In this document: in pieces, positions 1 through 5,576 of the stretch | How positions within the stretch are numbered: position 1 is the stretch's first letter | Layout of the letters: each line of letters starts with the position of its first letter | NCBI GenBank assembly: GCA_002343455.1 | Contig: DDSR01000205.1 | Span: forward strand, 1 to 5,611 | Origin: Deltaproteobacteria bacterium UBA2385 | GTDB lineage: Bacteria > Myxococcota_A > UBA796 > UBA2385 | DNA: 5,611 bases | Direction: 5' to 3' | The notes under the pieces: generated by a model | Seen by the model: the letters and a program-made list of their open reading frames with translations, nothing else | Database searches by the model: none | What the model was told of the DNA's origin: nothing | Program-made: the position numbers and the translations under genes

Positions 1-34
1 GCGAGGCCCCAGCCCCACCCGCAGCTTCTGGAGT

Positions 35-1510
35 TCAGAGCTTCACAGCGGCGTGGGCGATGACGACCAGCCGGTCGCCGGCGCACAGCAGCTCGTCGGA
101 GGGAGGGTTGACCCGGCTGGCCTCACCCGGCCGGTCCAGCGAGACCAGCACGGCCTCGTGGTCCTGCTTCAGCTCGTGTTGCACGACCAGGACCGACTTG
201 CCGACCAGCCGCCGCGGCAGCTCGACGCTGTGCAGGGCGTTGCCCGCGCTGGGGGTGAGCAGATCGCTGATCACGGCCGAGACGCCGCGGCTGCGGCCGA
301 TCGAGCCCATCAGGGCCCCGGCGTACCAGTCGCGGATCACCACCGCCTCGACGCCGGCCATGCGCAGCAGGTCCTCGTGCTGGCTGTTGATCAGCTCGGC
401 GCAGACGAAGATGCCGGGGGCCATGCGCTCGATGGTCAGGGCCGTCAGCACCGTGCGGGCGTCGCGGTCGGGGTAGCCGCGGTTGCCGTGCTTGTCCGAG
501 AGGATGATCACCCCCGAGGCGCGCTTCACGCTGAGCGTCTCCAGCACCTCCACCCGGGTGTAGTCCGCGCGCAGGAAGTAGAGCCGGTCGTGCTGGGCCC
601 GCAGGGTGGCCAGCTCGGGGGGCTCCTCCTCCTCCTCGCAGACGATGACGATCGCGCGGCCGGGGGGGCCTCCTCCCACCAGCTCGCGGAGCATGGTCGC
701 CCCCGCCGTGTTCCACCCGCAGACCAGGATGTGCTCGGAGAGATCGCCCATGTAGTGCATGTCCAGGTTCCCACGTTGCGAGAGGGCGGCGGTCATGGTC
801 GCCGAGACGGCGCCGATGAATACGCCGAAGACGGTCAGGCCGCCCAGCATCAGGCCGAAGGTCACCCAGCGCCCGGCCGGCGAGATCGGCACGCCCCCGA
901 TCGGCTCGCCGCCGACCAGGGTGTAGAGGGCGAACCAGGCGGTGGCTTCCAGGCTGGCCGGGTCCAGGCCGCCCGCGTCGTAGGCCATCGAGCCCTGCAC
1001 GGCGTGCAGCAGCACCGCCCCGGCCAGCACCATCGCCGCGCTGGCGGTGGAGAGCACGGCGATCTCGGACATCGTCCGACCGAGCATCCCGCGCAGCAGG
1101 CGGGTCCTCCGCTGGAGCAGGGAGCCGGCCCGGAAGAGGCGCAGCAGCATCAGCACCCGCAGCAGGCGCAGGGGTCGGAAGAGGGGCACCACCGCCAGGA
1201 TGTCGATCCAGTAGCGGGCGAAGAAGTCGCGCTTGCGAGGGGCGATCCAGAAGCGCAGGCTGAGCTCGACGGCGAACAGGCCCGCCGTCAGATCGCTGAG
1301 CAGCGAGAAGAGCCACTGCGAGGGCCGCCCGCGGCTGGCCTCCTCGGCGAGCACGGCCCCGACCGCCACCAGGATCAGCACGATCAGCACCAGCTCGGTC
1401 TTCGGATGGTGCAGGAAGCGCTCGACCCGCTGGCGAAGCCGCTCGACCCGGGTGCCGGGACCCTGCGTCCGAATGGGCCTGCGCGGGCGGTCTGGCGGGG
1501 CGTTGGGCAC
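35..1510 (-). CDS. Voltage-sensor-type ion channel with cytoplasmic RCK (TrkA-N/TrkA-C) domain
   Basis: This is a 491-residue inner-membrane cation channel of the six-helix voltage-gated superfamily, fused to one regulator-of-conductance (RCK) module. A Pro/Arg-rich cytosolic tail (1-38) precedes S1 (about 39-55), S2 (about 68-89, with E82 and R86 in VELSLR) and S3 (about 100-110, with D103 in WIDILAVVP). S4 has arginines at 112, 115, 118, 124 and 127, an every-third-residue voltage-sensor pattern with M at 121. S5 spans about 150-172. The pore loop (187-202) reads TLVGGE where potassium channels have TVGYGD, and S6 is about 216-241. The RCK N-lobe starts at 259 (ILVCGWNTAG, a Rossmann glycine motif), with an acidic run E292-E296 after the second strand. 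A TrkA-C-like lobe occupies about 425-488. Family knowledge says RCK domains gate the pore on binding ions or nucleotides. The start is GTG with AGAAG just upstream; the next in-frame GTG would cut S1. The odd filter makes the conducted ion uncertain. Confidence 0.9.
   Translation of the reverse strand: MPNAPPDRPRRPIRTQGPGTRVERLRQRVERFLHHPKTELVLIVLILVAVGAVLAEEASRGRPSQWLFSLLSDLTAGLFAVELSLRFWIAPRKRDFFARYWIDILAVVPLFRPLRLLRVLMLLRLFRAGSLLQRRTRLLRGMLGRTMSEIAVLSTASAAMVLAGAVLLHAVQGSMAYDAGGLDPASLEATAWFALYTLVGGEPIGGVPISPAGRWVTFGLMLGGLTVFGVFIGAVSATMTAALSQRGNLDMHYMGDLSEHILVCGWNTAGATMLRELVGGGPPGRAIVIVCEEEEEPPELATLRAQHDRLYFLRADYTRVEVLETLSVKRASGVIILSDKHGNRGYPDRDARTVLTALTIERMAPGIFVCAELINSQHEDLLRMAGVEAVVIRDWYAGALMGSIGRSRGVSAVISDLLTPSAGNALHSVELPRRLVGKSVLVVQHELKQDHEAVLVSLDRPGEASRVNPPSDELLCAGDRLVVIAHAAVKL
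623..637 (-). repeat. Five tandem GAG codons (CTC on the plus strand)
   Basis: Five identical glutamate codons in a row encode E292-E296 of the channel. They sit directly after the second beta strand of the RCK Rossmann fold, where an acidic residue often contacts the bound nucleotide ribose. The run is short but identical at codon level, so it could change length by slippage in steps of one residue without a frameshift. Confidence 0.6.
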
Positions 1511-1554
1511 GACTTCTCGGGGAGGCTGGCTTGGGCCGGCTAACCGCGCGCGCT
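1511..1554. promoter_or_regulatory. Short divergent intergenic region between channel and operon
   Basis: Only 44 bases separate the GTG start of the minus-strand channel from the preferred ATG of the plus-strand ureohydrolase. No convincing -35/-10 pair is visible on either strand, and the space is too small for two independent standard promoters. At least one promoter therefore probably lies inside the opposing gene, or the transcripts have very short leaders. A purine-rich GGGGAGG lies at 1519-1525 on the plus strand, and on the minus strand AGAAG sits just before the channel GTG. Calling this a regulatory region is inferred from gene orientation, not from a recognised motif. Confidence 0.4.
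1519..1525 (+). promoter_or_regulatory. Strong Shine-Dalgarno-like GGGGAGG before an alternative TTG start
   Basis: GGGGAGG ends 5 bases before TTG at 1531, which is in frame with the ureohydrolase. It is the best Shine-Dalgarno match at any gene start in this window, and no such site precedes the ATG at 1555. It either marks a true TTG start that adds MGRLTARA, or it is chance in GC-rich DNA. The decision between the two starts is open. Confidence 0.4.
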
Positions 1555-2625
1555 ATGACCGACCCGATGAACGACGACCTCACCCGCACGCCCCCCGCGA
1601 CGCCCACCTTCGACCCCGACGCCGCCGCCACGGCCGAGGGCCTCTTCGGCCTGGATCTGGACCCGCTCCAGGCCCGAGTCCAGGTCATCCCGGTGCCCTG
1701 GGAGGCGACCGCCAGCTACGGCCGCGGCACCCGCCACGGACCCGCCGCCGTCCTGCGCGCCAGCCGGCAGGTCGATCTGGAGGACCCCGACTTCGGCCCC
1801 GTCTGGGAGGCCGGCATCGGCCTGCTGGACCTGGGAGACGGGGTGCAGCGGGCCAGCGATCGGGTCGAAGCCGACGCCCTCGCCGTCATCGAGAGCGGCG
1901 GCCAGCGCCCCGACCTCGCCGCCCGGGTCGACCGGGTCGCCGACGAGGTCCAGCTCAACGTCCAGGCCCAGGCCGCCCGCATCCTGGCCGACGGCCGCAT
2001 CCCGGCGGTCCTGGGCGGCGATCACAGCACCCCCTTCGGCCTGCACAAGGCCATCTGCCGGGCCTTCCCCGGCGTCGGCTTCCTGCACATCGACGCCCAC
2101 GCCGATCTGCGCCAGGCCTTCCTCGGCTTCCGCCACAGCCACGCCAGCATCTTCCACAACACGATGGGCCTTCCCGGCGCGGGCCGGCTGGTCGGCGTCG
2201 GCTGGCGGGACATCGGCTCGGCCGAGCGGGCGCGCATCGCCGAGGATCCGCGCATCCGGCCCTTCTTCGACCACGACATCGCCCGCGAGCTGGCCGGCGG
2301 CGGCACCTGGCGGGACATCGCCGCCCGCATCGTCGAGGCCCTGCCCCCCGTCGTGCACATCAGCGTCGACATCGACGGCCTGGACCCCACCCTCTGCCCC
2401 AGCACCGGCACCCCCGTGCCCGGCGGCCTCAGCTTCCGCGATCTGCAGGTCCTGCTGAGGCTGCTGGCCAGCGAGCGCAAGGTCGTCGGCTTCGACCTGG
2501 TCGAGGTCAACCCCGGCCGCTGGCCGCTCGAAGACCACGAGCGCGACGGCATCGACGCCATCGTCGGCGCCCGGGTGCTCTACAAGCTGGCTGGCTGCGC
2601 CCTCAGCTCGACAGGGCTGGGGTGA
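1555..2625 (+). CDS. Agmatinase-family ureohydrolase (binuclear manganese-type metallohydrolase)
   Basis: This 356-residue cytoplasmic enzyme belongs to the arginase/agmatinase superfamily, which hydrolyses guanidino compounds to release urea. Numbered from the alternative TTG at 1531 (subtract 8 for this start), every expected metal ligand is present: H165 in GGDHS, D188, H190 and D192 in DAHADLR, and D280 and D282 in SVDIDGLDP, followed by the GTPVPGGL loop and E325. H204 in HSHAS fits the catalytic histidine. The opening VIPVPWEAT/SYGRGTRHGPAAVLRAS block is typical of agmatinase-family proteins. The substrate cannot be read from sequence: agmatine is the default, but related enzymes use arginine, guanidinobutyrate, formiminoglutamate, proclavaminate or guanidine. 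The ATG was chosen because the eight extra codons from TTG include CTA and GCT, which are rare here. However, GGGGAGG lies 5 bases before that TTG, so 1531 remains possible. The stop overlaps the next gene by GTGA, implying translational coupling. Confidence 0.92.
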   Translation: MTDPMNDDLTRTPPATPTFDPDAAATAEGLFGLDLDPLQARVQVIPVPWEATASYGRGTRHGPAAVLRASRQVDLEDPDFGPVWEAGIGLLDLGDGVQRASDRVEADALAVIESGGQRPDLAARVDRVADEVQLNVQAQAARILADGRIPAVLGGDHSTPFGLHKAICRAFPGVGFLHIDAHADLRQAFLGFRHSHASIFHNTMGLPGAGRLVGVGWRDIGSAERARIAEDPRIRPFFDHDIARELAGGGTWRDIAARIVEALPPVVHISVDIDGLDPTLCPSTGTPVPGGLSFRDLQVLLRLLASERKVVGFDLVEVNPGRWPLEDHERDGIDAIVGARVLYKLAGCALSSTGLG

Positions 2626-3524
2626 TCCCCTTGCTGGCCCTGGCGCTGGCGCAGGCCGCCGAGCCCGCCGCGCTCCTGGAGCAGGCCCGCCGCGCCGAGC
2701 GCGAGGGTCGGCCTGCGGACGAGGTGGCCGCCTGCACCGAGCTGCTCGCCCTGGAGGCCGGCGGTGGCCCGGCCCGGGTCTGCGAGGAGCGCCTCGCCTG
2801 GCTGGCGGCGCGGGAGGACCCCGGGGGAGGCTTCCAGGGCCTGACCCGGCTGGAGCAGGGCCGCCGCGGGGGCGAGCTGGAGCCCGTGGCTCAAGACCCG
2901 AGCGTCTCGCCCACCGTGCGCGCTGAGGCTTCCGTGGCCCTCTCCAGCCGCGCGCTGGCGGAGGATCCAACGCTGGCCCTCCACTGGACCGAGGCCTGGT
3001 GGCCGGGCGAGGCGCTCCCAGCCCAGACCCGGGTGCTGGTCGGCCGCGCCCGGCTGCGCGCGCTGATCGCCCTGGGCCGCGAGGACGAGGCCCGCGCCGT
3101 CGACGCCGCCCTGGGTCAGAGCTCCTCCTCCGCCCAGGTCCCGCTGCGCCTCGCGAGGCGTGAACAGATCGGCCGCCTCTCCGGCCTGGGGGCGGCGGCC
3201 TGGGCCCTGCCCTCCCTCCCCCTCGCCCTGATCGGCTGGCGTCGAGCGCCTCGCCCTCGCCCGCTGGGCCTGCTGCCCCTGGCCCTGGTCGGCCTGGGCT
3301 CCCTGGGGCTGGCGGTCGCCTGGGAGCGCAGCCTGCTCGCCCCCTTCGCCATGCTGCTGGCGGGTCTGCTGCTCTCCCACCTGCTCGCCGCCGGCGGCGC
3401 CCTCGCCCTGCAGTCGCGCCCCGTCTGGCGTGGGCTGTACGGCCTCGCCAGCGCCCTGGGCACGGGCGCCCTCGCCCTGTTCTTGATGCAGCGCGGAGAT
3501 CTACTCTCCTGGCTGGGCTTGTGA
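2622..3524 (+). CDS. Hypothetical protein: signal peptide, helical-repeat-like domain, four membrane helices
   Basis: I do not recognise this 300-residue protein. The GTG start overlaps the preceding stop as GTGA. The N-terminus is a short hydrophobic signal-like segment (IPLLALALAQA, 2-12) with an A-x-A site near residue 12, but without the usual positive charge. Residues about 14-165 are Ala/Leu/Arg/Glu-rich amphipathic helices, such as ALLEQARRAEREGR and ALIALGREDEARAVDAAL, resembling tetratricopeptide repeats without a clean consensus. C38 and C54 fall in adjacent predicted helices and could form a disulfide if this part is periplasmic. From about 187 to 290 there are four hydrophobic segments (about 188-206, 214-234, 238-263, 271-289) with an Arg/Pro-rich loop, WRRAPRPRP, between the first two. 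The likely arrangement is a periplasmic helical sensor or scaffold on a membrane base. The stop overlaps the radical SAM start as GTGA, so a shared task with that enzyme is plausible but inferred. Confidence 0.8.
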   Translation: MIPLLALALAQAAEPAALLEQARRAEREGRPADEVAACTELLALEAGGGPARVCEERLAWLAAREDPGGGFQGLTRLEQGRRGGELEPVAQDPSVSPTVRAEASVALSSRALAEDPTLALHWTEAWWPGEALPAQTRVLVGRARLRALIALGREDEARAVDAALGQSSSSAQVPLRLARREQIGRLSGLGAAAWALPSLPLALIGWRRAPRPRPLGLLPLALVGLGSLGLAVAWERSLLAPFAMLLAGLLLSHLLAAGGALALQSRPVWRGLYGLASALGTGALALFLMQRGDLLSWLGL

Positions 3525-4834
3525 TCCGCTCCCTGCAGCGCGGGCACGCCCCCAACTGTTCGAGCAGCGGCAGCGTCGTCGGCGCCGCCCTGCTCAGCAC
3601 GGCCGGGGCCGCCGTGATCGTCAACGCCTTCGCCTGGCGGTTCCTGCGCTGGCTGGAGGGAGGCTCGCCCCCCGGGGGAGAGCCGCCGCGCCTGCGCCAG
3701 GAGGGCGAGGAGGCCCTGCTCTCCGACGCCGAGGGCAGCATCGCCGTGCTGGACGCCGAGGGCGCCGAGGCCGCACGCGAGCGAGGCGTTGTCGAGGTCG
3801 GCGGGGGTCAGCCGGTGCCCGGTGCGCTGACCGCCCCCACCGAGGTCCACCTCGCGATCACTGACCGCTGCCCGGTGCGCTGCGCCGGCTGCTACCTGGA
3901 GGCCGGCCCCCAGGGCCAGGATCGGCCCCTGGACGGCCTCGTCGCCGAGCTCGACGCCCTGTCGGCGATGGGCGTGCTGGAGCTCGCGTTCGGCGGGGGA
4001 GAGGTGCTGCTGCGCCCCGATCTGCTGGATCTGCTGGACGAGGCCCGCGCCCGCGGGATGCGCCCCAACCTGACCAGCTCCGGCTTCGGCCTCAGCCCCG
4101 AGCTGGCCCGCGCCCTGCGCGACCGGGTCGGCCAGGTCAACATCAGCCTGGACGGCCTGGGCGCCATCTACCGCCGGGTGCGAGGCTTCGAAGGCGCCGA
4201 GCTGGGCCTGCGGGCCATTCGTACATTGAGCGAGGCAGGGGTCCGCGTCGGGGTCAACACCGTCCTGACCCGCCCCCTGCTGGAGGAGGAGGGCGCTCTG
4301 GCGGCGTTGGGCGAGGCCATCGCCCAGGCCGGGGCCAGCGAGTGGCAGTGGCTGCGCTTCAAGCCCGCCGGGCGAGGGGCGGAGGTCTATGAACAGATGG
4401 TGCCCTCGCCCGCCCAGGCCCAGGCCCTCTGGCCCGCCGCCCTGGCGCTCGAACAGAGCACTGGGCTGGTCCTTCGTTTCGACTGCGCCATGATGCCCTT
4501 CCTGGTCTCCCATCAACCGCCGCTGGAGGCCCTGCAGCGCCTCGCCGTGCGCGGCTGCCCCGGCGGGCACTCGCTCTGGGCGCGTGGGGTGGACGGAGGC
4601 TGGGCCCCCTGCTCCTTCGTGCCGGGCGAGGCGGTCCAGGATCCGGCCCAAGCCTGGCGGGAGCAGCCCACCCTGCTCGCCTGGCGGGAGCGTGCCCAGG
4701 CGCCGCCGGAGCCCTGCGCCTCGTGCGAGTACCGGGAGATCTGCCGCGGGGGCTGCCGGGTGGTCGCTGCGTTTCGGGGGCAGCCCATGGCGGCCGACCC
4801 GGAGTGTCCACGGGTGATCCTTTGGGCCGCCTGA
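3521..4834 (+). CDS. Radical SAM/SPASM-domain enzyme with hydrophobic N-terminal extension
   Basis: This 437-residue radical S-adenosylmethionine enzyme binds a catalytic 4Fe-4S cluster through C117, C121 and C124 (CPVRCAGC). FGGGEVLLRP (157-166) matches the GGE motif that contacts the SAM methionine amino group, and TSSGFG (185-190) and NISLDG (207-212) match later barrel strands. The C-terminus is a complete seven-cysteine SPASM domain: C346, C364, then the exact CX2CX5CX3C set C399, C402, C408 and C412, and C429. C322 (FDCAMMP) is an extra conserved-looking cysteine. SPASM enzymes typically carry auxiliary clusters and modify peptides or proteins, as in PqqE or sactipeptide maturases. The unusual part is residues 1-46: RGHAPNCSSSGSVVG followed by a hydrophobic stretch (about 19-42) that could anchor the enzyme in the membrane, then a GSPPGGEPP linker. 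The GTG start is fixed by the GTGA overlap upstream. The target is unknown and no precursor peptide gene is evident. The enzyme class is secure; the substrate is not. Confidence 0.95.
   Translation: MIRSLQRGHAPNCSSSGSVVGAALLSTAGAAVIVNAFAWRFLRWLEGGSPPGGEPPRLRQEGEEALLSDAEGSIAVLDAEGAEAARERGVVEVGGGQPVPGALTAPTEVHLAITDRCPVRCAGCYLEAGPQGQDRPLDGLVAELDALSAMGVLELAFGGGEVLLRPDLLDLLDEARARGMRPNLTSSGFGLSPELARALRDRVGQVNISLDGLGAIYRRVRGFEGAELGLRAIRTLSEAGVRVGVNTVLTRPLLEEEGALAALGEAIAQAGASEWQWLRFKPAGRGAEVYEQMVPSPAQAQALWPAALALEQSTGLVLRFDCAMMPFLVSHQPPLEALQRLAVRGCPGGHSLWARGVDGGWAPCSFVPGEAVQDPAQAWREQPTLLAWRERAQAPPEPCASCEYREICRGGCRVVAAFRGQPMAADPECPRVILWAA
3662..3684. repeat. Near-perfect palindrome inside the radical SAM gene
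   Basis: Two 11-base arms surround one central base at 3673. GGCTC (3662-3666) pairs with GAGCC (3680-3684) and CCCCC with GGGGG, with a single G/A mismatch at 3667/3679. The palindrome encodes residues 48-55 (GSPPGGEP), the linker between the hydrophobic N-terminal segment and the catalytic part. It could form an mRNA hairpin or serve as a binding site, or it may only reflect Gly/Pro codons in GC-rich DNA. Confidence 0.55.
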
Positions 4835-4848
4835 GCGCGCGGCTGCGC

Positions 4849-5139
4849 ATGAACCTTGCGGCCGCAGCGCTCTGTTTTGCGCTGATCTGCTGCCTGTCCT
4901 ACGCCGGGCAGCGGCTCTGGGACGCGCGCACCGAGCCGGCGATCGGCACGGTGACGCTGCAGGCCACCATCCCCTACTACTGGCGGCTGGCGATCACCGC
5001 CCTGCATGGCCTGGGCGCGGCGGCCCTGGCCTACTGGGGCCTGCCCGAGTCGGCGGCCGAGCGGCTGCTCCGGGTCACACCCTGGCTGGTGCCCCTGGTG
5101 GTGCTCCCCGCCGCCATCGCCATGCTGATGGTCCCATGA
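4849..5139 (+). CDS. Small three-helix membrane protein of unknown function
   Basis: This 96-residue protein is almost entirely hydrophobic and I do not recognise a family. Predicted helices lie at about 3-19, 45-63 and 76-95. Cysteines 9, 14 and 15 sit in the first helix (ALCFALICC), and the second carries ALHGLG with H53. A polar segment, QRLWDARTEP, follows helix 1. The ATG lies 14 bases after the radical SAM stop and has no Shine-Dalgarno match. An alternative is TTG at 4822, overlapping the upstream gene by 13 bases, preceded by GGTGA (4813-4817). It would add LGRLSARLR, with three arginines that suit a positive-inside N-terminus before helix 1. Its stop overlaps the next start as ATGA, so the two small membrane proteins are probably made together and may pair. 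Confidence 0.68.
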   Translation: MNLAAAALCFALICCLSYAGQRLWDARTEPAIGTVTLQATIPYYWRLAITALHGLGAAALAYWGLPESAAERLLRVTPWLVPLVVLPAAIAMLMVP

Positions 5140-5576
5140 GCCCGGCGGAATTCTTCCTGTTCGAGCGCCTCCACGGGCACCTCGCCGTCCTGGGCCTGGC
5201 CGTGCTGGCGCACCCGATCCTCAGCCTGGGGCGTCCGGGCCTCTCCCGCGGGACCCGCCTCTCGGCCCTCATCGCGGCCGCCTTGCTCTCGCTGTCCTTC
5301 GCTTCTGGCTTGTGGATCTACCCGCCATACCGAGCGCTGGTGAAGCCCGAGCTGGTCCGCGAGGCCTTGCCGCTGGCCCTCCGCTTCGAGAGCAAGGAGC
5401 ACCTCGCGGCCATCTGCCTCGCCCTGGCGCTGGGAGGCGTGGGCGTGCTCCTCTCCGCGGGCCGACACCCCACCGGGCGCCGGGCGGCGAGGGTGCTCTT
5501 CCTCCTGTCCTTCCTGGTCGGCCTGCTGACCGGCGCCCTGGGGGTGTTCGTCGCCGCCGGCGGTCAGGCGCTCTGA
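5136..5576 (+). CDS. Four-helix membrane protein with conserved-looking histidines, function unknown
   Basis: This is a 146-residue integral membrane protein with no family I can name. Predicted helices are about 12-31, 41-60, 87-107 and 116-142. Histidines cluster near membrane ends: H13 and H15 (RLHGHLAVLG) and H26 (LAHP) in helix 1, H89 (SKEHLAA) at the start of helix 3, and H111 in the following loop. A hydrophilic segment, PPYRALVKPELVRE, follows helix 2 and may be an exposed loop. Several in-membrane histidines are compatible with heme or metal binding, but no diagnostic motif proves it. The LHG tripeptide at the start of helix 1 echoes ALHGLG in the preceding protein. The ATG overlaps the upstream stop as ATGA, which fixes the start. 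It is the last gene of the visible operon, and no terminator hairpin follows within the 35 bases left. Confidence 0.84.
   Translation: MSPAEFFLFERLHGHLAVLGLAVLAHPILSLGRPGLSRGTRLSALIAAALLSLSFASGLWIYPPYRALVKPELVREALPLALRFESKEHLAAICLALALGGVGVLLSAGRHPTGRRAARVLFLLSFLVGLLTGALGVFVAAGGQAL

Noticed and set aside
1..34. A transcription terminator after the channel gene
   Set aside because: The 34 bases beyond the stop show neither a clear hairpin nor a T-run in the direction of transcription.
53..1543. A 496-codon open frame on the plus strand opposite the channel gene
   Set aside because: Its product is a low-complexity string rich in Gln, His, Gly, Asp and Arg, with no domain. The opposite strand encodes a coherent channel, so this is a GC-rich shadow.
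1233..2621. In-frame 5' extension of the 2622 gene back to 1233
   Set aside because: The extension crosses the channel start region and the ureohydrolase in another frame and is an Arg/Pro-rich string. Only the part after the GTG at 2622 looks like a real protein.
3542..3559. A possible lipoprotein signal at C13 of the radical SAM protein
   Set aside because: The preceding residues are A-P-N rather than a lipobox, and the hydrophobic segment follows the cysteine instead of preceding it.
1540..3741. A 733-codon open frame on the minus strand
   Set aside because: It is composed of Arg, Gly, Pro and Ala with no recognisable motif, and it lies opposite two well-supported genes.
3116..4651. A 511-codon open frame on the minus strand opposite the radical SAM gene
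   Set aside because: The plus strand carries all radical SAM and SPASM cysteines in order, while the minus frame is a Gln/Gly/Ala-rich shadow.
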